Assembly: GCA_037576195.1 (NCBI GenBank)
Contig: CM075101.1
Coordinates: 29,016,001-29,080,000 of the forward strand
DNA length: 64,000 nt
From: Phytoseiulus persimilis
Taxonomy: Eukaryota; Arthropoda; Arachnida; Mesostigmata; Phytoseiidae
Direction: 5' to 3'
Shown: one piece after another, positions 25,501 through 39,897 of the stretch
How the letters are laid out: every line of letters starts with the position of its first letter
Numbering within the stretch: the first letter of the stretch is position 1
Position numbers and translations under genes: made by a program
The notes under the pieces: model-generated
Told to the model about the DNA's origin: nothing
Databases searched by the model: none
The model's input: only the letters and a program-made list of their open reading frames with translations

Positions 25501-28500
25501 CATAGTGGGGTGAGACGGGTCCAGGAAACAGAGTCAGAGCGGCTGATATTGGCCCTTATTAAATTTACAAGTGAGCGACTGGCGGTCAGTCACTAGTCGG
25601 TGGCCCTCCATCTTCGTTTTTGAGATCGCTTTGAGTTCACCTTGTCTGAGCGAGTTTTTCGTTCCGTTTCCGAGTCTTTGCGCCGCATGCAGGTGAGTCG
25701 GGCCTCAGTGTCCTCTAATCACCCACGGCTGCCGATTCAGGAGAAGACGAGTCAAAAACGAGTACCCTAGTGTAATCTGTTCGATGAGGCGTGGTGGCAA
25801 CCAACGTTGGACCCCTGCGTCGGTGGCGATGCTGCTGTTCTCATGGTGCTTTTCGAGTTTGCTCGACGACTCTGGATTTGTTCTCTCCTTCGTTATTCTG
25901 CGGAGATGTCTCCCGAGCGCGCTGGAAGCTCGACCTCCGAGTTCATTAAGAGAGTTTCCAAGCGGCTCGATCGGCAATCGGCTTTCGAACTTGTAGGCGG
26001 TGCCCCGTTGAAGCGACAGCGGCGGTGTACACAAAGCTACCAATGTAGATGAATAGTCGAATCGTCTCGCGAGAGAAACTCTCACTCACAGACGTTCGTC
26101 TCACCCGTTGCCATTTTCCAGACTCCATTCTCGAACGGCTGCCACTCTGTCCGAATGCACGGGTTCCCCTGTTCTATGAGGGGAAAGACCCGACGGGAGG
26201 AGCCCGTCCCGCCTGGAATCCCAGGACTCTTATTCCTGAGTGGTCCGGTGTGATCTCGACGAGCTCATTTCTCCCTGGCACAAGGCTGGCAGCTCAAATC
26301 GGGATGTTGGTAATCATAAGACGTCATTTCACCCTCTCCCCCGAAGCATTCATCGTTCATCTGTTGTCCATGCGGGTAGTGTCTTCCATTGAAACACGGT
26401 CGAAAGAAGAGATGGAATGCCGAGCCCATCCCCAGGGGATGACGACGGAGTGAGAACGACAGCGAACAAGTCGGATCGTCATTTCGATCAGCCGTGCGAT
26501 CCCCCATTAGAAGCTGTAGGCCCCGGAACGGCGTAAAATCAACTTAATGAGTTAAAAAGTGGACTAATCACATCGTTAGCTGATCACACCCAGGGGAAAT
26601 TCCCACCCTGGAACTTCACACGCTCGTCTCCGCCTGTCTCTTCGGGAAAAAAATTGTCCGTCAATTATCGCTCGCTGCCTGTCTGACTTTCGCTCTACAT
26701 TCCTGGATCGCTTCATCGCTTGACAGAATTCACCGCTGATTTAGCCGGCCGTCTAGTTAGCTAAAGTCTCAGCTCGTAAGTCCTCCGACTCTCCAGCGTC
26801 ACTGGAGGCACATGAAGGCTCAACGGAAGGACGTGACTAGCGTACATGAGGTTCTGCCTATTTTTCTAGAAAAGTCGAGGGTTTTCTCATGCAAATGACG
26901 ATGCAAGGATCCGTTTGAGGCTTCAGCGTGGAAATTCCACACCACGTTGAGGGCCGGCTCGTCTGGAGTCGACCACATGCTCCGATGAATGACTCAACAA
27001 ACCGCTCGGAGATCCACCTCGTCCACCAGCTAAGCCGGTAGAGTGCATCTGATGGCCTGGCAGCCTACCAATCGTGTTTCCCACACCCGTTGGACGAAGC
27101 GGTGGGCGTCAAAGTGTGGAATCGTGATCCTAGTAACGCATTGTGAGCCTGATCAAAATTGGGAGTGATCGCTCCACGGGCTTTGTTGAATTCCGCTCTC
27201 AATTAGCGCGGCAAAACTTCGTGCCGCCTGGAAAGGAATGCAGGACGTAGAAACGTATCGTGCTAATTTTCTTCGTGAATCCAATTCTACGACCATGATA
27301 TCTGCGATCGTGCCGACGATTGTGAGAATTTCGGTCGAGGTGGCGTCGACGCTCACAACGGTAGTGGAGACCTTGTTCATGAAATGTTGCTCGGGGCAAC
27401 CGGTCGAAGCAAACAAAGTTTGCGGCTGCTCCGCGAAAATATGCGGGTTATGGGGGTTAGTAGATGAAACGGCACAAGGAATTCAGACAATTTCTTTTGC
27501 CAGGAAACTTTTGCCGGCTCGCTGTTTGAGTCGAGTCCGAGGTTAGTTCTACTGTAGAAGAAGCCAATAACGTGCGGAGTTTATGAGACACGGGCCTCCA
27601 CGAGACGCGGGTACACGAAGCCGGGACTGTCGTTAACGTTCCATGTACGTTCTGCGCGTAGCTCTCCAAGTCGAGTGTCGTCTCTTCCTTGCCGTCGTTT
27701 CGGCTGGGTCGAGTTCATTGTGCACTTGTCGTCAGTCAGTGTCGAACACCCGAGTCTCTCCGTGCTCTCAATTAGATTTGGTACTTTGCAATCTGCGAGC
27801 TTTATTATCATTCGACCATACAGGTTAGAGGGGCAGGTTCGTCAGTGGTTTCATGATTGAACCATTGGCCGCGCCCAGAAGGTCAGTCGTTTGTGACGCG
27901 CTGCTGATATGTTGGAGGTGGTTTCCACTGTTAAGGCGAACCAATTGCCTCAGTGGCGAGCAGTTGCAGAAGTTGAGAATAGCCGATTCTCCGGAGCGCC
28001 TTGGTTTCCTGGGAGCAGGGCGATGGCTCGTACGAAAGTGGGGCCACGCTCTATAATGAGCGGAAGATTCGCGTGCTGCAACGATGAATGGGTAACGCTC
28101 GAGGAGAACATGATCGATGAATGTTGTAATTAATGTTCTTGCGGGTTCTGAGCCTTGCAGTCGATGACAGTCGATGACAGTCGACGACGTAAGAACGCGG
28201 CGATCGGGAAGATCATTCAAACGATGTTCTCGAGCTCAGGCCATCTCGAAGGCCTGCGCTGTTCCTCATCGATTCGACAGACAAAATCACGAACATTGGA
28301 CTGCTTCAAGGAATCGGCCAGCGGATTCACCTATAGGCAGTCGAATGGACTGACTGAGTGTCAGGCCAGGCTACCGGTCGACCCGGATGGAGGCAAGCAA
28401 AAACGATGTGGTGAAGGCTCGGCTGGGCGGTCTCATAAATTTTGCTGGCGTTCCGAGGGCAATGGTTCGGCGCAACTTTTTAAATCTTCTAGAAATAAAT

Positions 28501-29809
28501 TCTCTATCATTTCCGTCTTTCCGCGGGACTCTCTCGTTCTCTCTGTCACCCTTCCGCAGGGTTGCGCTCAGCCCAGCAGACACCACCAAGTCAAACCGAT
28601 CCAGCCCGCTGGCTGGCTAGCCGCCCGGCGGGCCCTTCTCTGCAGGCTATTATGGGTGATGGATCGGACCTCAACAGCTCAGACTGCCTCCGGCTGGCGG
28701 CGTTTCCTCCGAAAGCTGATCTCCTCTTCGTCCTTCTGTGGCTACTGCCGTTGCGGCTCCAACTACGCTGACTTCTCTCTGGGCTTCCATCGTAGCCGAC
28801 GTCGCCGAGAACACTATTGCCATCGCTGGATTCTCATCATCGGGCCTGGCTGTGATCATTCGAGCCGAGGCCAGCGCACAAACTATGAAATTCGTTCCCT
28901 AGCAAATAACTCCGCACTGAGTGCTTCTTGTGCTCTCAGAGTTCGCATTATTCCTGGAGCTCACGTCTCAGCCCTGAGAGCCTCGTGACAAGTGTGAATG
29001 ACTGACAAGTCGCGGCCGTAATCCATGAGGAAATCTCATAATTTCAAATAATTCCAGCGCTCCACTTCTCGAACAAACCATGCGTTGCGTAAACAGCCAA
29101 ATGAGCTCATCGGTGTTCACTTCGAACAAGGCCACTGGCTCCGAGGTATCCAGTACCCAGTTCTCCATGGCCTTGGCGTCTCGCCAGCTAGAATCACAGC
29201 GTCATGACTCAGAATGATATCTGTTTCTGAACTTGGGATGCCAAACCATGAAAGGACCACCCGAATCCATCGTGTCTCTAAGTTGTTCGAAAAGCTCTCC
29301 ATACGCCGGACCGTTTCACTGTCATATCGCGAACGTTCGCTGACATACTAACAGTAACGTTCCGACGCCGGTTCATTGAGTAAAGTAAGCAACAGAGAGC
29401 GCTAATTACTGACTATCACCCATGATTGAGGTCCCGCGTCGTTTTGTTCACTCCGTTGGACTTGTACTCGTAGTTACAGGATAACGCAGAAGTCCAGTGT
29501 CCTCCGGACGATCCCTTTGGCGATCTGATTATACATCGTATGAGCATATCGGACGATGGGAGGAAGATAGGTTCACTCGAAGCCCTTTCTTGCGGTGCCC
29601 TTCTCTGGACGCTTCAGGCAACTTATTCTTTGAAAGTTGAGCGTCAAAAGTCCCAATCGACCCGTCAGACGATGTGAAACTCGATACGGTGTGATACCGC
29701 CCGTGGGAACGCGCCTCACTCTGAAATGGGATGCTCGCGAGACTTTCCTGTACTGACATGCTCCATCCTGGGACAACAGAACAATATATTCTCCTATTGG
29801 GGTTCAGGA

Positions 29810-29820
29810 GGGGGGGGGGG
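29810..29820. repeat. poly-G tract (11 nt)
   Basis: A run of 11 G on the + strand inside a gene-free stretch. Confidence 0.95.
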
Positions 29821-32800
29821 CAAGGTATCGAGCTCCACTGAGCGCCCGAAGCTGACCAGGTCAGAGGTCAAGATTCACACGTTCAAATTCCAGGCTTTTA
29901 CCCGGTAGAATCGGGCTTCCTGCATGATACTCTCTGAGATGCAGTTCATCGTATCTCGCATGGCCCAAGGCGAGTCTTGAAAAGCTTAGCTCAGCTCTTG
30001 CGACGATAACCGCTATCAATTGGTTAGGAAGCGAAGCTGCGCTTACAATGTTGTCGCAGCTCGTTCGTCAGCAGCCGAAGAAACGACACCCGGGCCGGCC
30101 GCAGTCGTGTTTGGAGTGATTGCTTCACCCAACTCATCTATTGCGCGCGCTGTTTGCAACATCGATTTAACATTGGGACATTGCGAGCAGCATTCAAATT
30201 TGTGATCGTGAATTATTCCTATCCAGCAAACAACGAGCTCGACAGCCGAAATTCTCATTCAGGTCTCATTGCCGTTTCACCCTTGCCGATTCGGGTGCCA
30301 CCGCCAGCAGGAGTTCGAACCCGAGCTCGGACCCCACCCCTTTGATTTGCCTTGGCTTGCTGAACCGCTGTCTCCCCCCCCCGCCCCGCCGGGCATAAAC
30401 CTGCGACGACGACGGCGCGACGGTGGCGCTGGTTCGCCGTCGAAGATAAATGATTTGCACAATGGAACTACCTCCTGGCACTGCGGGCCATGGCTGAGCT
30501 CGCGCCGTTTAGTTTCAATGGCGAGACGGCTGGCAAGGCAGCGAGGGGAACGGGCTCTCTAAAACAAATTAACGAATTGTTCTTTCAACTGCGTCCAGTC
30601 GAACAGTCTTGTCAGTTGGCCGATGAGAAATTATCGCCCGATAGTTTGCGCGATCGTGCTTCCCGCCCCGAACTCCTCGATGACCGCGTGCGAGAGGGTC
30701 CAATGTCGTGGGACGCGATCGGACTCAGGACTGGACGTGTTGGGCTTCTTCGACTTTCTTCTCCCCCCTAACGATCCGCCGGAGGAAACTCTTGAGCGAT
30801 TCCGGCAGACGCCGTTTCCGAATCCGTGATAAGCGTTCATCCTGCATTCCACTACGAGCGAGGGATAACGAGCCGCGACTTGAGCATGAGACACGGTCGC
30901 AGCAATAGATTGCTCGCGATTATCTATTAGCTTGCCTGTGAGAGTCGCTTTTTATCGAGTTGTTTTTGGATCCAACCGCCCTCCAGCACTTGTCTGAGTA
31001 TGTGCGTGTGAGAGCGAGTTCGTGTTTGTTGGTCGACAGCATTCGGCTGCCAGATTTCGTCGTGCTTCTTTCTCAATGCAAGCGGCTGTATCTATTCGAA
31101 CAGAGAGGTACGGAAGGGAGGGGCTGCATGGCATGGGGTGACAGCACGCCAGCTCGTGCATTAGTGACGCTGTGGAAACACGAGCATCTGTCAGCGACCG
31201 GCCAAATGGGCAAGCGACAGTTCCAACGGCTTGACGGACTCGTTGCCCTGGAGAGATATGGTCCAGAAAAACTTACCGTCGCCGTTGTTCATTACGTTCG
31301 ATTCGATTCGTAGTTTAATCATTTGCTCGAGTCGACGGAGGCCAAGCGACCGCCCAGGTACGTGCCTGTATGGACATAAGGCATGATGGTCGGCCGCATG
31401 AGCTAGATTGGGAGCCGACCGCTCGACAAACCGACGTCGAACGGACAGAGAGCTGAACATATGAACTACAGATGTCTGATAGCACGTTGATAAGGCCAAC
31501 GACTGAAACAACGCGTATCTGTATCTGAGTGGAAATCGATTTTCGCAGCTCAGAGGCGCGCCCCACACCGTGGCCGACGACGCTCCTTCAGATTCAATCC
31601 TTCAGGTCTTCTCGTTGGGGTTTCTGACAACCACGAGAGATGCAATCGTGGAGTTCGCGAGTTCAAACACACCGTGTACTTGAATATGAGCGCGCACGAT
31701 GATAATCCGATTTCCGACAAGTGGGGCGCGGAACACGATGCTGAGGACTACACGAAGTGCAGTTTCCTCACTGCGAATATTTCTCCCCGGTTCATTATCA
31801 TCTATTACCATCGATGGTAATTGACCGTTTTTGCCCCGCTTGTTCTTCCTGCGACGGAGATCTACATCGGAGGTGGCTGTTTATGGTTTCGTAGAAACCC
31901 TCGCGAGAGCAACAAAGTCGAATTTTCGTTGAACATCCCCCTCTGCTTCGGCCACCGATTCGCTGTGAGATTCGTGCAGGATTTGAATGGATTCAGGCGT
32001 CGAAGCTGAGGTTGACGAAACCTCTGTTCGCCTTTCAGGAGTCGCTCATTCACCTGGCGCAGCGCCGGTCTCCGAGGTGCCCATCAGCCGTCCTGAAATC
32101 CGGATCCACCGATTGGTCCAGGTTCTGCTCTGCCCGATTCTCCTCAAGCGAGCCCACAGCGAAACGCAGTCGCTTCTGTTTCTCTAAGCGGACCTCGGAG
32201 CGACGTGAGAAAAACAGCCTGTTCTCCCGATTCGGGAACATCTGTGCTATTTGACCGTGGTCCGGCTTTCTATCACAGTCAAAAGCGATTTGTGCTGTGT
32301 CATGCTTGGGCCGCGCCGTGTGTCCTGTTAAAGAGCCATTGACCGCTCGAGCAGGCCGCGTTGACAGATTGAGCGAGACATCGCAGCACGGTGATTCGAT
32401 ACAGGCCAAATATTTTTGTGCGCGCTGAAACGATCCGATCCCTGATAATTAATGAACGCGGTGGCTAAGAGACTTTTTCGATGGAGCCTCCCTCTATAAA
32501 ACAGGAAGCAGGTACGGAGAGGTGTAAACGACCCAGCCGACTCATTCAACAAGTAGCTGGGCACCACCAGCAACAGCAGTTTCGGCGTTGGGAGCGGAAG
32601 CCCGGGGCAGCTGTAGAACAGAACAGCTGAGCGTGTGAGCAGCTATTATAATTTCGAAAGGGGGCTCAACAACTGCGCAGCCGACACGACCGGGAACGAT
32701 GAGGGCAACGCGATCACAAAGGAACCAACAATCGTCGCGGGAAAATTCGTAATTCGCTCCGAGTGTAAATAAAACATTTGCCCAGAGCGGCCGCGCTCTA

Positions 32801-35800
32801 ACAGCGCCTGGTCGGCCGTCTGGTGGAGTGGGTGGTTTCGGTTGTGTTCTGCTGTCCGGCTCACAAAAATAATGGAAGCTCGTCGATTCGGCGGCACTGG
32901 ATGGAGTCAGTCGGGAAGATCACTGGGATATTCCCAGCTTCATGAAAATGACCGGCGCGCACGGCTCCCCCTCTCTGCGCCGTCAGGGAGAGAATGCACA
33001 GTGAAAACTTTGCTCCGGCTCTCCTATTTCATGCTCTCGTCATCTGCATGGTCATCGTCATCGCCGACGTCGTATTTTAACCATGAATACGCCAGCGGCG
33101 TGTTTAGAACCTGCGTGCGCTCGTCATGCATAAATGTGCTACACGGAGGCATTCACGTGTTGTAACTAACATCAGAACTTCCACTGTCGGATGGTCTACG
33201 ACGGCCTGAACGACCACGACGACACGAGAGCCTACGGAGAGGACCGACAACGACCGCAGCGAGAGAGTACGCAAGGAACATCATGCAGTTTCGAGCATTG
33301 CATGGAAGAGAGAATCAGACATGGGAGTGGACAGCGCCCCCGCGCTCGGCTCGCCGTTGAGTGAGCGGGGAAGCCAAAAGGCGGGTGGACGAAGAAGCGC
33401 ACGGCCATTTGCCAAAAAGAGAAGATCCATTGCGGATTCATTCATGCAACGTCCATTCTCTCGTCGCATTTTTCTGTTCCGACCACACAACGATCGCAAA
33501 CAGTTCCCGAGGAGCAGCAACGACAATAACAGCATCAGCAACCAGGCAAGCGAGCGAACAAGGGGGGGCTGCAGCGGCCGAAAATCAAGCGGCTCATTCG
33601 CTTGATCTATTCACTTGTATTTTGGGCTTGTCCCCCCTCTCTCGCTGTGTTCTTCCTCTACTGTCGCTCACAACATAATACTCAAAGACGTGCATTCTAG
33701 ACACAAGCATTCAGACGTGTAGCGTGTAAATGTATGCACATCCACTTTGTCCCTTGGTATACATTCATAGATCGGTACATAGTGTGTATTACGTGCATGC
33801 AATACCGCGAGCCGATTCCGTATCTGTTGTTGATTTCCACTGCGTATCACAACGCCCCTCTGGTCATCAGGGACGTTGCCGAGGGACCTGACTCGACGAG
33901 GGCTAACTGTTTTGCTCGCACGCGTTCTGATCGTCGTTTCTTCCACCGGAAAAGTGGCTTCCCCGCTGGGAGAACGAGGAGGTTCGTCCCCATTTTCCCT
34001 CGGGAGCCCGTTGAAACTTCGACAACAATATTCCGATCTGGCACTTCGCCGATGCTGGACGAAAAAACACCGCGTTTCCGAAAACAGAGTATTTTCGCGC
34101 GGTCTCCAGCCCGATCTGGGACCACGAGAAGCTCTCTCGAAATAAGATATATTTTCGGCCGCTGCGTTCATTGCCTGGCCCGTTGTGACTTTTATCATTT
34201 TTCAAGTCACTCATCATAGCAGTCCCCGAACCGGCCCAGGATGATGGGCTCTTCGCCTCCAATGATGAATAATACAGGTCAAAGCCCGATGTAGCGCCGC
34301 TACCCTCATTCATTTGAACGCTCAACATGCACGAGCAATTATTATACGGGGTCCCGCGTCGCGCGGCACCGACGTGCCCCTCAACGAACTCCAGCTGGAC
34401 GTCATTTTGCTTTTTGAACATAAGGGCTGAATCTCAAATTACAGTGTGTTTAAAAATCGTTGATGATGCTGTTCCTATGAGATACGATCGAAAAAGGATC
34501 GAGATTCCAGTTCTTGGAGGCCTGGCTGGTTTGAGGTCTTCTGGGGGTCTTGCACGGTAAGCTACAACGAGATTCCGCTTTTACCGAGAAAAACTAAAGA
34601 TGCATACGCGCATTTGTTGAGAGAACTGAATACTCAGAGCTGAATCAATTCAGTTGGTTGGTTCGCGACCAGGATTTCCAAGAATTCAGCACTTGACCCC
34701 CGGTAGCTCTCATCTCTATCCTTTGACTATACATGAGCCAGAACTCTGTTAGCATTCGTTGCAGCCTGCACATCGCACAGTCGATAGGAGCCTGGTCGAG
34801 CCGTGAGATCTTACTTCTGTATTTCGCTGCGTGGATTTCATGATGCTTGCCTCCGATGTTTTTCGTTTTCGGAAGACACTCCGATTCACCTGAGGAGGCT
34901 CATCGAAGAACTGAATTCGCAACCAGGAATGGAGGCGTCTGAGAAGACAGCCACAGACGCGAACGTCGACAGAAAGGCGTCCGGGTTGGTTTCGGGCGGC
35001 GCCAACTGCTTTCCCAAGAGGGGAGTCATGTAAATTCCGGAGGACGTGCTATGTGCAAAAGGCGGTGGATGCTGCTGCCGTGGGTAATCCAATCGGGGCG
35101 GCTCGAGGAAAGCTGTAAACGCTAGCAGCGAACGCGAGTAGGTGAAAGAGCTCCACGGACAAAGATCGACCGCTGCTGGCTCTGAGTCCTCGCCATACGC
35201 GCACCAGCTGTCTCGAACCGCAACATTCGTTTCTCTACGAAAGAATCGCAGCTCATGGCTTGGCCGGCAAGAGGAAATCGAGGGAAGAACGAAAGAAAAC
35301 GAGTGAGGCGCTGAAGCTAGTCGTATTTGGCCGCGTAGATGGTTGTCGCTTTTCGCAGATCCTTCTCCCGGCGAGGAGTTCGACGGACTGCACGCGTTGG
35401 GGATCTTCGCGCCCGAAAACGATGTTGATGCCGGCGAACCCGAAGAACTCGAAAATTGTCTGTTTCTCCAAACAATTCCGTTTTGGAGCGAGCTGCAGCT
35501 TCTTTAGTGTTCCATTTGATTCGTGGGTCGTCTTTTGTCTCCTTGGATCTTCCGATCGAGCCGCCTGGTGTTCTTCGTTCGTGTTCTTGCAGTGCCAGAC
35601 TCCCCCCGACTCCACTCGCCCATCCTTATCCTTCACGTCTATCTCCGTCTGGATCTCTTTATAGAGGAGCAAGAAACAAAGGAATAGACAGGAAGAAGGA
35701 AGATATTGAGTGGGAGAGCATCGGGGAGGCAGAAGCCAGGCAAGTCGTGTGCGAAGAATTGCAGGGGACGCGGAGCGGATGAAGGGGTCGCAGCGGACAG

Positions 35801-38800
35801 AAGGAGTGATGAAGCTATCGATCAGTGACCAAGATGGGAGTACGAACAAATTGTGTCGATCGTGTTGTTTTCGTTGCTGCCGCGCGTAGTGTCGCGCGCT
35901 GCTGCTGACAACAGGGTCGGAGAAGTTGACTGCGAAGTGGAATGCGCTTTGTGCCGCGGCGGAGATAGCACATTTTTCTTCTTCCATCTAGCGTTATCCT
36001 CCAGGAATGAATGGGCGAACGCGATGAGGAATCGGTTAAAATGTCAAGATTTATGCTCGAGCTCGACAGCACAGCGAACGATGAGGTCTACGGAAGAAAT
36101 TGGTCACGAACCACTGGTTAGCGTATATCAAAAGGATTCCAGATCGATCTCAGGAGGCGGGCGAGGTTTGAATCGAGTTTTTGCTTGCAGGCGGTGGCGA
36201 GACGCGGTCCTCGCTTCAGTCGTCGGTTTGAGCGAGAAGTTCGTACGTTCATCAGTTCTTCGGCGTCTCTGCAAATGGAAATGCAACGAGTTAACAACGG
36301 AAGGTGCGGCTTCAGGGCGGTTGAGACATTAGATTCTCAGACGGTTTGAATCGATTATCTGATCTACAACAATATAGTCGAGAACCTTGTCAACTTCCAA
36401 AACACCCTACTCTTCGCGAAATCGAATCCTCCCCTGAACTCGGTGTCCGACGACGGAACTCACTGCGCTATTCAACCTCATGACGGGACATTCCGATGGG
36501 ATTTCGACTCCTGCCAGGAGCAAGATTTCGTGAATCAGTCAAGTTGCATAAGAGCACATTATTTGAGTTCCAGCAACGCAGCCGCCCATGGCTAAGGACA
36601 CATGAGAACAAGGCGATGCTCAATGTAGGAGCGATTCCGGTGTGTCGAACAGTTGTCCGATTCTCCTCCCTAAATGGCACCTGGCTCCTCCCTCAGGGTT
36701 TCTTCGTCTTACGGGGACGCGGATCTATCTGCTTACGGCCCACTCACACGTATAAACAAAAGTTTTTACTGCTCGGAGTTCTCAGATCTCCCATGTGACT
36801 TCGAAAAAGTTCATTCTCACAGCGAACTTGCCAAAAAAATCGTGAAACCATAACTTCTCCCAACTCAAATTAATCTTGATTTCCATGCTGTCGTAAAACA
36901 TTTGTGAACCTGTTTTCCCTCAGCTTAAACAGGCAATCGGATAAGATTTCGGGGAGCTGGAACATCTATGTACCTCAAATAAACCGTCCAGCAGCTCCCT
37001 ATCGTGAGCTGCTTGCTTTTTCGCGGGCCCCACTGCCGGGATCGAGGCCGGGTTGGTTCGCCCGTCACTGGCCTTCTTTGCCCTTATCTTGGTGGCGAAG
37101 TGAAGACAAGCAGGAGGGGCAGGAGAACCGACGAAGAGTCAACAAAGACTCTCTGCCTCGACGACGACTAGGACGACGAGTAGACCGTCTCACAGAGAGA
37201 CACATCGTTTTTTCCTCTCACTTGCGTTTTATCTCATTCGCTTCTCTCCCCATCACTTTCGTTGCTAGAAGCTCACAGCCAGTCAGCAACTCAAACTATC
37301 CAAAGGGGTCCCAAGAGCCACCGAATCCTTTCTTCGATTTCCCTTTAAAAGGTGCCCTCGAGGAGAAAACGGAGCAAACAGTGGTTGTTATCCTGAATAA
37401 CGTTCAAATATCCGGATACGAGAACCGCTGCGCGGCCGGCCGGCCGGCCAAGAGAAAAGGAGCAAACCGTTTTGACGTGATCTCGAACGGACCAACTGGC
37501 GGGCGGCATAGATAGAAACATTCGGATGGAGTCGAGAGCGAGCGAGCGTCCCTCACCCAGAACGGGTTTTAATGGTTCTCGTCGTGCCGTCTCTTTGGGT
37601 AATATCCTGTTCTTGAGTACGAAAATATTTTCATCCTCCCTCTTGTTCGAGTTCGAGGACAATGCAATTTTCTCGGAATGGGTCATGCTCTTATGCTTTA
37701 CAAGTTCGTCGAGATAACGTCGCAGATGTCGTCTCGGTCGTGGTGGTCTTCGCCATCGCGAAGCCAAGAACGTTTTGATGAACTTGAAATCCCTGAAGAG
37801 CGACTACACCATTCTGAGTGTTGGCAGACCCTGATTCTATCTGGCTGGGTCGAGGTGAACTGTGGGGACAAAGTTCGGACACTAATGAGTGTCGTGAATA
37901 CGAACGGGCGAAAACAAAAATAAATTCGCGCAGCCACGTAGCTCGTAGAGGCTCACACACTCTGCTATAACACTGTTGGAGGGGAGTTCAATTGCCCAGG
38001 AACAGTATTAGCGGCCCCGAGGTGGATTGGAGCCAACGTCGGGATCGGAACTCCAGGAAGCGAGACCCGAATGGGAACTTCGCGCAACTCCTCAATCAAG
38101 GTCAGCGTCATGCAAGGAAAAAGAGGACTCGGCTTCGCTCCTAGTTGCCCGGTGTCAATGCTGGTCTTGTCGAGTCTTCTGCGCTCGTCTCCAAATGTTG
38201 AACCAGGCGCTTGGAAGTATCCTGCTCAGACGACGTCAACGAAGTGATTCAGGGCGCCAGGACCCCGGATGAGAAGTGGAAGCGGGGCTTTCGAAGCGAA
38301 TTTTGTTTGCCTAAATTCAGGCGCCGGAGTTGAACGCACGGCAGCGACGGTTACACCTCAACGAAACCTAACGAGCGAGTGCAAGCTCTGCCGAATTCCG
38401 CGGGACCTGTCGCCCCGTTCACGATCCTTCATCAGTTCAGACCATCGAGCTCAGACCTAAATTCCTTGAGGAGGTACAATTCGACAATCAAGGGCCAGGG
38501 CCCACAGCGGAGGCCCGGCATGGGTCCCGTTTTGCTATCGCAGCTCGGGGCGATTCGGCGCCAGGACCCCGATCTTCGAAGCCAGTGCAAAACTTTCGAG
38601 GCGCAGGACGAGACGATCGTCGAAAGCTACCGCTGCGAACGTTCGTTTCGGATGTATTTGTCTTCGATGTTCCACGCCTGCTCAACCGAATTCTCCTCCG
38701 TCGTCATCCGTAGCGATTCCGGACGCTGGGTCGAGGTTAACACATGCGACTGGCAACGGAGGCAAACGGCCGTACACGCGGAAGCGAGGCAGCGAGCGCG

Positions 38801-39385
38801 CATGCAGGAAGCAATCCAGTCATGCGTAAAGCATTAAACGTTTCCGCTCGAAAGAAAGGTGAATTAGCATTCATCCCAATTTCCTGTTGTTCAAAAACAG
38901 TTGCTTTTCGTTTTCACTACCGTGCTCGTTCGATCGCTCGTTCGCTTGCCCGCCTCCCAAGGCGCTTATCCCGGCGAAGCTCGTTCACTGATACTAACGT
39001 TTTACGACCGTAAAAGTTATCCGTAATCCTTTTTAGCGTACTGCGAAGCATCTCAGCAAGTCAGGGGTCCTGCAAACAGGCTCGTCAGAGACGAAACGGA
39101 GGGAAGGGAACTCCGGGCGGCGGAAGACGAGAAAGCGGATGAGAAGGAGTCGGAAGAGCAGTAAAATTGAGGAGGAGCCATCGCGAGGAGACGTCGGACA
39201 CGGAGAATTTTCGGTAGTATCGGAACTTGTTCGGCGTAATGTGTAAGTTCGGATCGCTCCACGAGATCCTGGTGGATGAGGTCCTTGACGTTCTGAGCGG
39301 AGAGAGCGCGACAAGAAGGATACGTAGGCGACATTCCGTTCCTCGCATCCGAGCAGTGGCGGATTCGGGGGCGGTGCCGTCCTCA
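29821..39385. other. no gene established
   Basis: Many short overlapping open frames on both strands, none with domain similarity, and a GGCC repeat at about 37435-37449. Nothing supports a gene. Confidence 0.5.
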
Positions 39386-39403
39386 GGGGGGGGGGGGGGG
39401 GGG
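39386..39403. repeat. poly-G tract (18 nt)
   Basis: An uninterrupted run of 18 G on the + strand, about 230 bp left of copy B of the foldback-like element. Confidence 0.95.
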
Positions 39404-39633
39404 AGAATCAAGGTTCGAGTTATTGTACCATGAATTGATTTACCGAAAGACGACGTTTTATTCTTCCACTTTCAAGAGCCATCGATCCTCATGGAAGAAC
39501 CGACATCTCCCACGATTCGCACTCCAAGAGAATAGGGAACTCTTTCACGTCGACTGCATGAAAATTCAATTCCGTGTACGTCGCTACAAGATCGGTCAGC
39601 GTGCAGCTCATGGCGCCGTTCAAATCGGAAGCG

Positions 39634-39897
39634 CGTCAACCGGGCCTCGCCTTCAACTGGGCCATGGCGTCGCGTGCCGAGCGGATCGGCAGTCGGTGAA
39701 CTTGAAGCAGGTCCGGAGATTGGTTTAGGTTAAGCGAGCAGACCGACAGACAGCGCACTCGAAATTGTGCTGGGGGACTCGGTAAGATTGGGTCAAGGTT
39801 CTCTCCTGCCCTCGTGGCCCGGTTGACGGCGAGGCCCGGTTGACGGCGAGGCTCAGTTGACGCCGAGACCAAGTTGACGGCAAGGCCCGGTTGACGG
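39634..39897. repeat. foldback-like repeat element, copy B
   Basis: This is the second copy of the element at 6643-6916. The left end has two 17-bp units (GTCAACCGGGCCTCGCC, then a variant). The right end has nearly five units of GGCCCGGTTGACGGCGA at 39816-39897. The core aligns clearly: CCGAGCGGA near 39677, a stretch containing ACTTGAAGC, GGAGATTGG, and CAGCGCACTCGAAAT near 39751. The units have diverged independently between copies, so neither looks recent. Confidence 0.75.

Larger units (their letters stand above)
16576..29809. other. no gene established
   Basis: Holds simple repeats, the 24-nt poly-C run and the 22531 hairpin. The longest open frame of the window (28155-28988, +, 277 codons) lies here. 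It is Ser/Arg-rich, has no recognisable domain and looks like chance. A tRNA-like stretch near 27020-27096 fails to fold. Confidence 0.5.

Noticed and set aside
27020..27096. tRNA-like 77-nt stretch with matching acceptor ends (CGTCCA/TGGACG) and a GCCGGTAGAG D-loop-like motif
   Set aside because: The D-stem and anticodon stem do not pair and the T-loop lacks the GTTCRA box. At best it is a remnant of a tRNA-derived repeat.
28155..28988. Longest open frame in the window (277 codons, +)
   Set aside because: Ser/Arg/Cys-rich translation with no domain; other frames of the same DNA read equally well; no splice or start support.
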